NCBI RefSeq assembly: GCF_000633395.1
Contig: NZ_AYMU01000007.1
Location: 248,001-312,000, forward strand
Source: Pseudomonas sp. PH1b
GTDB taxonomy: Bacteria > Pseudomonadota > Gammaproteobacteria > Pseudomonadales > Pseudomonadaceae
Length of the DNA: 64,000 nt
Direction: 5' to 3'
In this document: positions 10,876 to 19,573 of the stretch, in pieces
Numbering within the stretch: the stretch's first letter is position 1
Layout: every line of letters starts with the position of its first letter
The notes under the pieces: generated by a model
Told to the model about the DNA's origin: nothing
The model's database searches: none
Seen by the model: the letters and a program-made list of their open reading frames with translations, nothing else
Program-made: the position numbers and the translations under genes

Positions 10876-12594
10876 ATGGATGAGAAATACCGCAGGGCCG
10901 TCGATGCTGCCGCCATTTTCTCCGAGACCGATCTCGGCGGCAGCATCACCTATGTCAATGATCTGTTCTGCCAGGTTTCCGGCTACAGCCGTGAGGAACT
11001 GATCGGCGCCAACCATCGGATGCTCAGTTCCGGCCTGCACCCGCCGGAATTCTTTGTCGAGCTGTGGCAGACCATCACCCAGGGGCGGGTGTGGAAAGGC
11101 GAGATCTGTAACCGCGCCAAGGACGGTAGCCTGTACTGGGTCGACAGCACCATGGTGCCGCTGGTCGACCAGCGTTCGGGACGGGTGGTGCGCTACGTCT
11201 CGATCCGTTTTGACGTCAGCGAGAAGCGCCAGTTGCTGCATTCGCTGCAGTGGCGGGTCGGGCATGACGTGCTGACCGGCCTGCCCAACCGGGCCTTTCT
11301 CTCCGACCTGCTGCACCAGGCCCTGGAGTTCTCTCGCCAGGAAGACATTCCCCTGGCCGTGTGCATGCTCGACCTTGACGGCTTCAAGGCGGTCAACGAT
11401 GGCTACGGGCACGCCAGTGGCGACCTGCTGCTGGTGGAGGTGGCCGCGCGCCTGCGTTCGATCATTCGTGGCGAGGATGTGGTGGCACGCCTGGCCGGTG
11501 ACGAGTTCGTGCTGATCCTGCGTTATGTGCGGGACATGTTCGAGTTGCGGGCGGCGCTGCAGCGAGTCCTGGGCGTCATTTCCCAGCCTTACTCGATTCA
11601 GGGCATGGACATCAGTGTATTCGCCAGCATTGGCGTGACCCTGTTTCCCACCGACAACCATGATGCCGATACGTTGTTGCGCCACGCCGACCAGGCCATG
11701 TACGTGGCCAAGCAGAGCGGTCGCAATCGTTTCCACCTGTTCGATGTGTTGCGTGATCGTGAGGTGATGGTCACCTACCAGACCGTCGAACAGGTGCGCC
11801 AGGCATTGAATGCCGGTGAGCTGCACCTGTACTTCCAGCCCAAGGTCAACATGCGCAGCGGTGCGGTGGTGGGGTTCGAGGCGATGCTGCGCTGGCAGCA
11901 TCCGCAGCGCGGAATGCTCGGCTCCCAGGAGTTCCTGGCCCAGGTGGAGGAGACCGACCTGATCGTCGATATCGGCGAATGGGTCATGGACCAGGTGATG
12001 ACCCAGTTGCAATGCTGGCAGGTGGCCGGGCACGGCTGGCCCGTTAGCCTGAATGTCGCGGCCCGGCATTTTCAGCGCGGGGACTTTGTCGAACGGCTCA
12101 AGGGCATGCTCGATCGTTATCCGGATGTATCGCCGTCCCTGCTGGACCTGGAGATCGTCGAGTCGGTGGCCATCGACAACATCCAGCGGGTCAGCGATTG
12201 CCTCGATGCCTGCCAGGGCTTTGGGGTGCAGTTCTCCCTGGGAAATTTCGGCACCGGCAATTCATCCCTCAGCTACCTCAAGCGCTTGCGCACCCAGACC
12301 CTGAAGATCGACCGCTTGTTTGTCCGTGACATGCTGCACGACGAGGATGATCAGGCACTGATCCAGGCCCTGGTGGGATTGGCCCAGGCCTTTGGCCGCC
12401 AGGTAGTGGCCGAAGGCCTGGAAAGCCTGGCCCATGGAGAGCGGTTGATGGCCCTGGGCTGTGAAGTGGCCCAAGGGGACTTCATTGCCCGGCCGATGCC
12501 GGCCAGCGCAGTGCTGGGCTGGGTGCAGGGGTTCGAGCCGCCGCAGTCATGGTGCGGCCTTGAGGTTCAGGGGCTGGCGCTGCCAGGATCCTGA
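10876..12594 (+). CDS. PAS-GGDEF-EAL protein, probable diguanylate cyclase with degenerate EAL
   Basis: A 572-residue cytoplasmic signalling protein: PAS (about 1-125), GGDEF (about 130-290), EAL (about 305-560). The cyclase half looks active: the signature is AGDEF, a known working variant, preceded at the right spacing by an intact RGED inhibitory-site motif. The phosphodiesterase half is altered: EAL reads EAM, the metal-binding DDFGTG reads GNFGTG so both aspartates are gone, and QGY reads QGD. By analogy with characterised EAL enzymes this should abolish hydrolysis, so the protein probably makes c-di-GMP, with the EAL domain at most binding or regulating. It begins 18 bases after the Aer-like gene and overlaps the convergent solute-binding gene by 28 bases. 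Confidence 0.92.
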   Translation: MDEKYRRAVDAAAIFSETDLGGSITYVNDLFCQVSGYSREELIGANHRMLSSGLHPPEFFVELWQTITQGRVWKGEICNRAKDGSLYWVDSTMVPLVDQRSGRVVRYVSIRFDVSEKRQLLHSLQWRVGHDVLTGLPNRAFLSDLLHQALEFSRQEDIPLAVCMLDLDGFKAVNDGYGHASGDLLLVEVAARLRSIIRGEDVVARLAGDEFVLILRYVRDMFELRAALQRVLGVISQPYSIQGMDISVFASIGVTLFPTDNHDADTLLRHADQAMYVAKQSGRNRFHLFDVLRDREVMVTYQTVEQVRQALNAGELHLYFQPKVNMRSGAVVGFEAMLRWQHPQRGMLGSQEFLAQVEETDLIVDIGEWVMDQVMTQLQCWQVAGHGWPVSLNVAARHFQRGDFVERLKGMLDRYPDVSPSLLDLEIVESVAIDNIQRVSDCLDACQGFGVQFSLGNFGTGNSSLSYLKRLRTQTLKIDRLFVRDMLHDEDDQALIQALVGLAQAFGRQVVAEGLESLAHGERLMALGCEVAQGDFIARPMPASAVLGWVQGFEPPQSWCGLEVQGLALPGS

Positions 12595-13331
12595 GGGTCG
12601 GGGGTGATGTAGTGCTGGACGATGGCATCGATCTCGCCGGACATCTTCATCCGCAGCAGGGTCCGCAGAATCCGCTGGGCCGGTACCTGCGGATCGTTGC
12701 GCACGTAGCAGCCCACCGCCTGCTCCTGCACCAGCGCAACGCTGTACAGCGGCTTGCCTGAGGCCTGGGTGCGGTTGAACCAGTCCAGGGTCCATTGGCT
12801 GGCGATGGCGTAGCGGTAGCGGCCGACCTGAAGTTTTTGCAGCACCTGTTCCTCGTTGCGTGCGTCGTCGCGAATCAGCCGGGCGCTGTCGAACAGTGGT
12901 TGCAGTGCGGTGTAGGTGTAGCTGAGCACGGTGCCGATGTGCTGGCCGGTCAAGGCCTGGGGATCCATTCCCGGCGGGTGTTCGTGATTGCTTACCAGCA
13001 GGTTGCGCTGGTTGAACAGCGGTACGCTCCACAGGTAGTCGCCAGACAGGTTTGGCAACCAGGCCTGGGCGGCGTAGCAGCGCACGTCGACTTCGCCCTG
13101 GGCCATGGCGTTCTGCACTCGGGCCCGGGCCAGGACATGAAACTCAGGGGGGGCGCCCAGGTGCCTGGCCAGGCTGATCATCAGGTCGTAGAGGATGCCG
13201 TCGGTGGGCTGGTCACCCTCGATCTCGATGGTCGGCATGGCCCAGCTGTCGGCGACGACAAAGCGTAGAGGCGGCTCAGAAGCCTCCAGGCCGGTACTGA
13301 GCACAAGCAGCGCGCCCCACATCAAACGCAT
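12567..13331 (-). CDS. Periplasmic solute-binding protein, family 3-like
   Basis: A 254-residue exported protein resembling amino-acid-type ABC solute-binding proteins (SBP_bac_3). I chose the ATG at 13331, which has GGAG 5 bases upstream and begins directly with a signal peptide (M-R-L-M-W-G-A-L-L through about residue 18). An in-frame TTG 18 bases earlier lacks this support. Domain landmarks include RFVVADSWAMPTIE near the mature N-terminus, GILYDLMISLARHLG, and a second-lobe GTVLSYTYTALQ. No permease or ATPase genes are adjacent, so it is an orphan that may serve a distant transporter or a sensor. Its 3' end overlaps that of the GGDEF-EAL gene by 28 bases. Confidence 0.85.
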   Translation of the reverse strand: MRLMWGALLVLSTGLEASEPPLRFVVADSWAMPTIEIEGDQPTDGILYDLMISLARHLGAPPEFHVLARARVQNAMAQGEVDVRCYAAQAWLPNLSGDYLWSVPLFNQRNLLVSNHEHPPGMDPQALTGQHIGTVLSYTYTALQPLFDSARLIRDDARNEEQVLQKLQVGRYRYAIASQWTLDWFNRTQASGKPLYSVALVQEQAVGCYVRNDPQVPAQRILRTLLRMKMSGEIDAIVQHYITPDPQDPGSASP

Positions 13332-13469
13332 ACGATCTCCATGGTTCAAACGGGCGATCAGTCCTTTGCAAAATGCAGCTTAGACAGATTAGACGAGCGC
13401 GCCGGATGCAATTTCGCCCTTGCTCCGCTAGCATTACCGGCTTCCGCTTTCCAGTCGCGACGGTTTTCG

Positions 13470-15581
13470 ATGAGTTATCAGGTTCTTGCACGTAAATGGC
13501 GTCCGCGCTCGTTCCGCGAAATGGTCGGCCAGACCCATGTGCTCAAGGCTCTGATCAATGCCTTGGACAGCCAGCGGCTGCACCACGCCTATCTGTTTAC
13601 CGGCACGCGCGGGGTGGGCAAGACCACCATCGCGCGGATCATTGCCAAATGTCTGAACTGTGAAACAGGCATCACTTCCACGCCCTGCGGCACCTGTTCG
13701 GTGTGCTGCGAGATCGACGAGGGGCGCTTTGTCGACCTGATCGAGATCGACGCCGCGAGCCGGACCAAGGTCGAGGACACCCGTGAACTGCTGGACAACG
13801 TGCAGTACGCACCGAGCCGCGGGCGCTTCAAGGTCTACCTGATCGACGAAGTGCACATGCTTTCCAGCCACTCGTTCAACGCCTTGCTCAAGACCCTCGA
13901 AGAGCCGCCGCCCTACGTCAAGTTCATCCTGGCGACCACCGATCCGCAGAAGCTGCCGGCGACCATTCTTTCGCGCTGCCTGCAGTTCTCCCTGAAGAAC
14001 ATGACGCCCGAGCGTGTGGTCGAGCACTTGAGCCATGTCCTGGGCGTGGAGAATGTGCCGTTCGAAGACGATGCACTGTGGCTGCTGGGTCGCGCCGCCG
14101 ACGGCTCGATGCGCGACGCCATGAGCCTCACCGACCAGGCCATTGCCTTCGGCGAGGGCAAGGTCATGGCTGCCGACGTGCGCGCCATGCTTGGCACCCT
14201 CGACCACGGCCAGGTCTATGACGTCCTGCATGCGCTGATCAACGGTGATGCCAAGGCGCTGCTGGAGGCGGTGCGCCATCTGGCGGAGCAGGGGCCGGAC
14301 TGGAATGGCGTGCTTTCCGAAATTCTCAACGTGCTGCACCGAGTGGCGATCGCCCAGGCGCTGCCGGATGGGGTCGATAACGGTCATGGCGACCGCGACC
14401 GAGTGCTGGCCCTGGCCCAGGCGCTGCCTGCCGAAGATGTGCAGTTCTATTACCAGATGGGCTTGATTGGTCGGCGTGACTTGCCGCTGGCGCCGGATCC
14501 GCGAGGCGGGTTCGAGATGGTCCTGCTGCGTATGCTGGCGTTCCGGCCAGCGGACACCGCGGATGCACCGAGACAGCCGCTAAAGCCAGTGGGGATCAGC
14601 CAGGCCACAGTTGATTCCGCCCAAGCCGTGGCGGCACCCGCACCTGCTGCGCCTGCAGCCGTTGCGGCGCCGGTGGCCAGTGTGCCGGCTCCTGCTCCAG
14701 TTTCCGTGCCCACGCCTGAACCGGCCGCCGTTGTGCCGCCAGTTGTGCCACCGGTTGTCGAGGCGACTGTCGCCGAGCCCGAGCCTGTGCCTGCGGTCAC
14801 CGAAGAGGTGATCGACCTGCCGTGGAACGATCCGGCAGAAGCTGGCGTGCAAGCCTCGGTCGAACAGCAAGCAGTTGTGGAACCGGTGCTGGAAGTGGTT
14901 GCGCAACAGCCTGATTTGACCCCGATGCCCACCCCCACGCCCGACAGCGTGGTGCCGGATGCGCCGGAATGGGTCAATGCGCCGGTGCCCGAGCCCACGG
15001 TTGCCGAGGTCGACGCTGCGACTCCTGGAGCCGATCTGGACGACGAGCCGCCGCTGGATGAGGACTACATCGAGCCGGACATGGATTCGGCCTACAGCTA
15101 CCTCGATGAGCTGGCCAGCGAGCACGCTGCCGATCCGGAGCCCGAGCCCGAGCCGGAACCTGCGGCGATGCCGGCCACCGGCCTGGCCCTGGAGTGGCTG
15201 GAACTGTTTCCAAAGTTGCCGATTTCCGGGATGACCGGGAGCATCGCTGCCAACTGCACGCTGATGGCCGTAGACGGCGACAATTGGCTGCTGCACCTGG
15301 ATCCGGCCCATAGTGCACTGTTCAACGCCACTCAGCAGCGCCGTCTCAACGACGCCCTGAACCAGTACCACGGGCGCACCCTGGCCCTGAGCATCGAGCT
15401 GATCAAGCCCGAGCAGGAAACCCCGGCCCAGGCGGCGTCACGGCGCCGTGCCAACCGTCAGCGCGATGCCGAGGAATCGATCCACGGTGATCCGTTCATC
15501 CAGCAGATGGTCCAGGAGTTCGGCGCGGTGGTGCGCCACGATACTATTGAGCCTGTCGAGGCCCTGGCTGCCCAGGGCTGA
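13470..15581 (+). CDS. dnaX: DNA polymerase III subunit tau (DnaX)
   Basis: DnaX is the clamp-loader ATPase that opens the beta clamp and, in the long tau form, ties the polymerase cores together. The 703-residue protein starts M-S-Y-Q-V-L-A-R-K-W and has Walker A GTRGVGKTT near residue 45, a zinc module with four cysteines (about residues 64-79) and the DEVH Walker B motif. A long Ala/Pro/Glu-rich linker (about 375-580, including an EPEPEPEPEP run) precedes the tau-specific C-terminal domain. I saw no A-AAA-AAG slippage heptamer of the E. coli type, so gamma production by that mechanism is not predicted. The upstream in-frame extension to 13341 overlaps the divergent gene and is not expected. 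Confidence 0.96.
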   Translation: MSYQVLARKWRPRSFREMVGQTHVLKALINALDSQRLHHAYLFTGTRGVGKTTIARIIAKCLNCETGITSTPCGTCSVCCEIDEGRFVDLIEIDAASRTKVEDTRELLDNVQYAPSRGRFKVYLIDEVHMLSSHSFNALLKTLEEPPPYVKFILATTDPQKLPATILSRCLQFSLKNMTPERVVEHLSHVLGVENVPFEDDALWLLGRAADGSMRDAMSLTDQAIAFGEGKVMAADVRAMLGTLDHGQVYDVLHALINGDAKALLEAVRHLAEQGPDWNGVLSEILNVLHRVAIAQALPDGVDNGHGDRDRVLALAQALPAEDVQFYYQMGLIGRRDLPLAPDPRGGFEMVLLRMLAFRPADTADAPRQPLKPVGISQATVDSAQAVAAPAPAAPAAVAAPVASVPAPAPVSVPTPEPAAVVPPVVPPVVEATVAEPEPVPAVTEEVIDLPWNDPAEAGVQASVEQQAVVEPVLEVVAQQPDLTPMPTPTPDSVVPDAPEWVNAPVPEPTVAEVDAATPGADLDDEPPLDEDYIEPDMDSAYSYLDELASEHAADPEPEPEPEPAAMPATGLALEWLELFPKLPISGMTGSIAANCTLMAVDGDNWLLHLDPAHSALFNATQQRRLNDALNQYHGRTLALSIELIKPEQETPAQAASRRRANRQRDAEESIHGDPFIQQMVQEFGAVVRHDTIEPVEALAAQG

Positions 15582-15647
15582 TCACTTCAAGGGCGCCGGG
15601 CCAGGGGCCGGGCGCCGTTTCCATCCCCGTACTTTGAGGTAATTCCC

Positions 15648-15986
15648 ATGATGAAAGGTGGCATGGCCGGCCTGATGAAGCAGGCACAGCAGATGCAGGA
15701 AAAAATGGCCAAGATGCAGGAAGAACTGGCCAACGCAGAAGTCACCGGCAAGGCCGGCGGCGACATGGTCACTGTGGTCATGACCGGTCGTCATGACATC
15801 AAGCGTGTGAGCATCGACCCGAGCCTGCTCGAAGGCGTCAGCGAAGATGACCGTGAAGTGCTGGAAGACCTGTTCGCTGCCGCGGTGAACGACGCCGTGC
15901 GCAAGATCGAGTCCAACAGCCAGGAAAAGATGTCCGGCATGACCGCCGGCATGCAGCTGCCTCCGGGCATGAAGCTGCCTTTCTGA
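15648..15986 (+). CDS. ybaB: YbaB/EbfC nucleoid-associated protein
   Basis: A 112-residue DNA-binding protein of the YbaB/EbfC family, which forms dimers and coats DNA. The N-terminus is Met/Gln-rich ([19 protein letters not shown], a coiled helix), and the core contains [16 protein letters not shown] and the conserved VSIDPSLLE. It lies 66 bases after dnaX, as in many proteobacteria, and is followed by a strong terminator that separates it from the next gene. Confidence 0.95.
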   Translation: MMKGGMAGLMKQAQQMQEKMAKMQEELANAEVTGKAGGDMVTVVMTGRHDIKRVSIDPSLLEGVSEDDREVLEDLFAAAVNDAVRKIESNSQEKMSGMTAGMQLPPGMKLPF

Positions 15987-16011
15987 TTCGCACAGGCGCA
16001 TTGGATGGACT

Positions 16012-16044
16012 AAAAAAGCCAGGCCTAGAGCCTGGCTTTTTTTT
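16012..16044 (+). terminator. Rho-independent terminator after ybaB
   Basis: Stem GCCAGGC (16018-16024), loop CTAGA, stem GCCTGGC (16030-16036), flanked by six A upstream and eight T downstream. Canonical form. Confidence 0.9.
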
Positions 16045-16169
16045 ACCTGGCAAGCGATGCGCCACGGCGGGTGGGCCACGATTGCCGTTGGAAACATAGA
16101 ACGCCGGGCCGAACCCATGGTCTGCAACCTATGCAAGTCTTTTCAACCTTTGCTAAAGGAGTGTCTGTG

Positions 16170-17213
16170 ATGCCGCAAACATTGACCCTTAATCAGCGCG
16201 TCGTGCTGGTGTCCCGTCCACAGGGCGCGCCAGTCCCGGAAAACTTCCGCCTGGAACGGGTGGCCCTGCCGGAACTGGCGGATGGCCAGGTGCTGCTCAA
16301 GACCCTCTATCTGTCCCTGGACCCTTACATGCGCGGGCGCATGAGTGATGCACCGTCTTATGCGGCCCCGGTGGAGATCGACGAGGTCATGACCGGAGGT
16401 GCCGTGAGCCGGGTGGAGCGCTCGTTGAACCCGAAGTTCCAGGAGGGCGATCTGGTGGTGGGGGCCACCGGCTGGCAGAGTCATTGCATTTGTGATGGCC
16501 GCAATCTGATCCCGGTGCCTTCGGGCCTGCCCAGCCCCTCCATGGCCCTGGGTGTACTGGGCATGCCCGGAATGACCGCCTACATGGGGTTGATGGACAT
16601 CGGCCAGCCCAAGTCCGGGGAAACCCTGGTGGTGGCCGCAGCGTCCGGTGCAGTGGGCTCGGTGGTGGGGCAGGTGGCCAAGCTCAAGGGGTTGCGGGTA
16701 GTGGGTGTTGCCGGTGGTGCCGAGAAGTGCCGCTACGTGGTCGAGGAGCTGGGCTTTGATGCCTGCATCGATCACAAGAGCGCCGACTTTGCCGATGAGC
16801 TGGCCCAGGCCTGCTTCAAGGGCGTGGACATCTACTTCGAGAACGTCGGCGGCAAGGTCTTCGATGCCGTGCTGCCCCTGCTCAATCCCAAGGCGCGCAT
16901 TCCCCTCTGCGGTCTGATTGCCCAGTACAACGCCCAGGAACTGCCGTCGGGTCCCGATCGCCTGCCCCTGCTGCAGCGTGCCCTGCTGACCAAGCGAGTG
17001 CGCATCCAGGGCTTTATCGTCTTTGACGACTACGGCGACCGGCATTCGGAGTTCATCAAGGCCATGGCGCCCTGGGTGCGCGAGGGCAAGGTCAAGTTCA
17101 AGGAGGATAGGGTCGAGGGTCTGGAGCAGGCGCCAGAAGCCTTCATCGGCCTGCTGGAGGGACGCAACTTCGGCAAGCTGGTGGTCAAGGTGGCCCCGGA
17201 CGCGAGCATTTGA
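16170..17213 (+). CDS. Zinc-independent NADP-dependent medium-chain oxidoreductase
   Basis: A 347-residue member of the MDR superfamily close to leukotriene B4 12-hydroxydehydrogenase, CurA and alkenal/one reductases. It has the DPYMRGRM motif near residue 50 and the NADP-binding glycine stretch AASGAVGSVVGQVAKLKG near residue 155, and lacks the catalytic and structural zinc cysteines of alcohol dehydrogenases. It should reduce C=C bonds of enones using NADPH in the cytoplasm. The ATG at 16170 has AAGGAG 8 bases upstream. It sits between ybaB and recR, which are often adjacent, and starts after ybaB's terminator. Confidence 0.9.
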   Translation: MPQTLTLNQRVVLVSRPQGAPVPENFRLERVALPELADGQVLLKTLYLSLDPYMRGRMSDAPSYAAPVEIDEVMTGGAVSRVERSLNPKFQEGDLVVGATGWQSHCICDGRNLIPVPSGLPSPSMALGVLGMPGMTAYMGLMDIGQPKSGETLVVAAASGAVGSVVGQVAKLKGLRVVGVAGGAEKCRYVVEELGFDACIDHKSADFADELAQACFKGVDIYFENVGGKVFDAVLPLLNPKARIPLCGLIAQYNAQELPSGPDRLPLLQRALLTKRVRIQGFIVFDDYGDRHSEFIKAMAPWVREGKVKFKEDRVEGLEQAPEAFIGLLEGRNFGKLVVKVAPDASI

Positions 17214-17270
17214 CGCTGCCCCGAGGCGCGGGTATAAACCGCGTCTCGTCGTTTTGTCGGACCTTTGCCC

Positions 17271-17873
17271 ATGAGCTTCAGCCCCCTGATTCGCCAACTG
17301 ATCGATGCCCTGCGTACTTTGCCGGGTGTGGGTCAGAAAACCGCCCAGCGCATGGCCCTGCAACTGCTTGAGCGGGACCGCAGTGGTGGCTTGCGCCTGG
17401 CCCAGGCCCTGAGCCAGGCCATGGAGGGGGTAGGGCATTGCCGCCAGTGCCGAACCCTGACCGAGGACGAGCTGTGCCCGCAGTGCGCCGATCCGCGGCG
17501 TGACGACAGCCTGCTGTGCGTGGTGGAGGGGCCGATGGACGTGTATGCGGTAGAGCAGACCGGTTATCGCGGTCGCTACTTCGTGCTCAAGGGGCACCTG
17601 TCGCCCCTGGACGGCCTGGGGCCGGAAGCCATCGGCATTCCGCAACTGCTGGCGCGGATCGAAGAGCAGGGCAGCTTCAGCGAAATCATCCTGGCCACCA
17701 ACCCCACGGTAGAAGGCGAAGCCACAGCTCACTACATCGCCCAACTGTTGACCAACAAGGGGCTGATCACCTCGCGGATCGCCCATGGCGTGCCGCTGGG
17801 CGGCGAGTTGGAGCTGGTGGACGGCGGCACCCTGGCCCATTCCTTTGCCGGGCGTAAACCCATAGAGCTGTAG
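17271..17873 (+). CDS. recR: Recombination protein RecR
   Basis: RecR works with RecO/RecF to load RecA onto SSB-coated gaps. The 200-residue protein has the N-terminal helix-hairpin-helix ([18 protein letters not shown]), a four-Cys zinc finger (CRQC ... CPQC, about residues 56-72) and a Toprim domain starting [15 protein letters not shown]. Length matches the E. coli protein. The ATG at 17271 is preferred over a TTG two codons earlier by family alignment. Confidence 0.96.
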   Translation: MSFSPLIRQLIDALRTLPGVGQKTAQRMALQLLERDRSGGLRLAQALSQAMEGVGHCRQCRTLTEDELCPQCADPRRDDSLLCVVEGPMDVYAVEQTGYRGRYFVLKGHLSPLDGLGPEAIGIPQLLARIEEQGSFSEIILATNPTVEGEATAHYIAQLLTNKGLITSRIAHGVPLGGELELVDGGTLAHSFAGRKPIEL

Positions 17874-17926
17874 ATGGGACGGGTGTGCCGGCCTGCCGAC
17901 GGGCCGGGCGCATCCTTTGGTTGAAA

Positions 17927-17944
17927 ACCAAGCAAGCGCTTGGT
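17927..17944. promoter_or_regulatory. Inverted repeat upstream of acyl-CoA dehydrogenase (candidate operator)
   Basis: ACCAAGC-AAGC-GCTTGGT: perfect 7-bp arms with a 4-base spacer, 32 bases before the acyl-CoA dehydrogenase start codon. Size and position suit a TetR-type repressor that responds to acyl-CoA; no such regulator gene is adjacent, so the identity of the binder is unknown. Confidence 0.4.
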
Positions 17945-17976
17945 AAGTTTCCTCGACCCTTCAGAGGAGCTTGCCG

Positions 17977-19125
17977 ATGTCTGCCTGCCAGGAATACTTC
18001 GATCCCAGCCACCAGTTGGTCCGCGACAGCGTGCGACGTTTCGTCGAGCGTGAAATCCTCCCCGAGATCGATCAGTGGGAAGAGGCGGGTGGCTTCCCGC
18101 GTGAGTTGTATCTCAAGGCGGGTGCCGCCGGGATTCTCGGCATCGGCTATCCCGAATCCCTGGGCGGCAGTCATGAAGGTGATCTGTTCGCCAAGATCGC
18201 TGCCAGTGAAGAATTGATGCGTAGCGGTTCCGGTGGTTTGGTGGCGGGCTTGGGATCGCTGGATATCGGCTTGCCACCCATCGTCAAATGGGCCCGTCCC
18301 GAAGTGCGGGAGCGAGTGGCGCCCCAGGTGCTCTGCGGAGAGAAGATCTGCGCCCTGGCGGTGACTGAACCCGGTGGCGGCTCGGACGTGGCCAATCTGC
18401 AGACCTGCGCGGTGCGTGATGGCGACTATTACCGGGTCAGCGGCGCCAAGACCTTTATCACCAGTGGCGTGCGTGCCGACTTCTACACTGTTGCCGTACG
18501 TACCGGCGAGCCTGGCTACGGCGGCATCAGCCTGCTGCTGATCGAGAAGGGGACTCCGGGGTTTACCGTGGGGCGGCAATTGAAAAAGATGGGCTGGTGG
18601 GCCTCGGACACCGCCGAGTTGTTCTTCGACGATTGCCGGGTGCCAGTGGGCAACCTGATCGGCACCCAGAACATGGGCTTTGCCTGCATCATGGGCAATT
18701 TCCAGAGCGAGCGCCTGGCGCTGGCGCTGATGGCCAACATGACCGCGCAGATGGCTCTGGAAGAAAGTCTTAAATGGGCTCGTGGGCGCGAGGCGTTCGG
18801 CAAGCCCATCGCCAAGTTCCAGGTGCTCAAGCATCGTTTGGCAGAGATGGCTACGGCGCTGGAGATCTCCCGGGAGTTCACCTACCGCCAGGCGGCGCAG
18901 ATGGCGGCAGGCAAGAGCGTGATCAAGGAGATCTCCATGGCCAAGAACTTCGCCACCGATACCGCCGACCGTATCACCTACGACGCGGTGCAGATCCTGG
19001 GAGGCATGGGCTACATGCGCGAAAGCCTGGTGGAGCGGCTGTACCGTGACAATCGCATTCTCTCTATTGGTGGCGGCACCCGCGAAGTGATGAACGAAAT
19101 CATCAGCAAGCAGATGGGGCTCTAG
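17977..19125 (+). CDS. Acyl-CoA dehydrogenase
   Basis: A 382-residue FAD-dependent acyl-CoA dehydrogenase (first oxidation of beta-oxidation, making trans-2-enoyl-CoA). Typical blocks are present: ALAVTEPGGGSDVANLQT, KTFITSG and the C-terminal QILGGMGYMRES...RLYRDNRI. At the position of the medium-chain catalytic Glu this protein reads IGGGTREV, that is Gly. A Glu pair at residues 262-263 (MALEESLKW) matches the helix-G position used by long-chain and isovaleryl enzymes, so it is probably active with that alternative base. GAGGAG lies 7 bases before the ATG, with a palindromic operator candidate upstream. The electron acceptor would be ETF. Chain-length specificity cannot be read. Confidence 0.92.
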   Translation: MSACQEYFDPSHQLVRDSVRRFVEREILPEIDQWEEAGGFPRELYLKAGAAGILGIGYPESLGGSHEGDLFAKIAASEELMRSGSGGLVAGLGSLDIGLPPIVKWARPEVRERVAPQVLCGEKICALAVTEPGGGSDVANLQTCAVRDGDYYRVSGAKTFITSGVRADFYTVAVRTGEPGYGGISLLLIEKGTPGFTVGRQLKKMGWWASDTAELFFDDCRVPVGNLIGTQNMGFACIMGNFQSERLALALMANMTAQMALEESLKWARGREAFGKPIAKFQVLKHRLAEMATALEISREFTYRQAAQMAAGKSVIKEISMAKNFATDTADRITYDAVQILGGMGYMRESLVERLYRDNRILSIGGGTREVMNEIISKQMGL

Positions 19126-19151
19126 CCCGGTTCGGGAATTGCCAGAGGGCC

Positions 19152-19388
19152 GCCGTTGGCTTCAGTGAGGAATACCGTCAGTTGCTACAGGCCGCCGGGG
19201 TGCAATGGCTGGCGATGTCGGTGGATGCCGAGGGCCTGGATGTGTCTTACGCCATTGGACAGGCGGCTCAGGCGCGTTTCGCCCTGGTGACAGCGGCTCA
19301 TCAGAGTCCGCTGGGTGTGGCCATGTCCCTGCCACGGCGGCTGGCGCTGCTGGAGTGGGCTGCGCAGCGGGCCCGGGTGTCGTCCTAG
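19152..19388 (+). pseudogene. Remnant of a MocR-type (PLP-dependent) transcriptional regulator
   Basis: About 79 codons matching the middle of a MocR/PdxR regulator: FSEEYRQLLQAAG, SVDAEGLDV, LVTAAHQSPLGV and SLPRRLALLEWAAQRA align with the aminotransferase-like domain (usual pattern VDxEGLDV...VTPSHQ.PLGxTxSLPRRLALLEWA). The N-terminal GntR helix-turn-helix, the start of the aminotransferase domain and everything beyond, including the PLP lysine, are missing. The frame ends at a TAG after ARVSS. This is a degraded fragment, not a working gene. The bases from 19389 to the apt stop show nothing I can identify. Confidence 0.7.
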
Positions 19389-19573
19389 CGGCGTAGGGAC
19401 TGTCGAACGGCTGCACTCAGGCACGACCAGGGCCCGGGTTGCTGCCGGGATTGAGCAATGTCCTGGGTCGCTCCATGGCCACGCGGTTGGTGCGGCGACT
19501 GGCATGGGGCGTGGAAGGAGCCTAAGGGCTGAGCCGGCTCCGATCCTGTGGCGGAGGCGGCTCACCAGCGGTT

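Noticed and set aside
9277..12069. 930-codon open frame on the minus strand, opposite the Aer-like and GGDEF-EAL genes
   Set aside because: It is antisense to two well-supported genes, is His/Gln/Gly-rich with no domain, and arises from third-position GC bias.
13470..15581. Programmed frameshift site for gamma subunit in dnaX
   Set aside because: No A-AAA-AAG heptamer or similar run was seen near the end of the ATPase domain.
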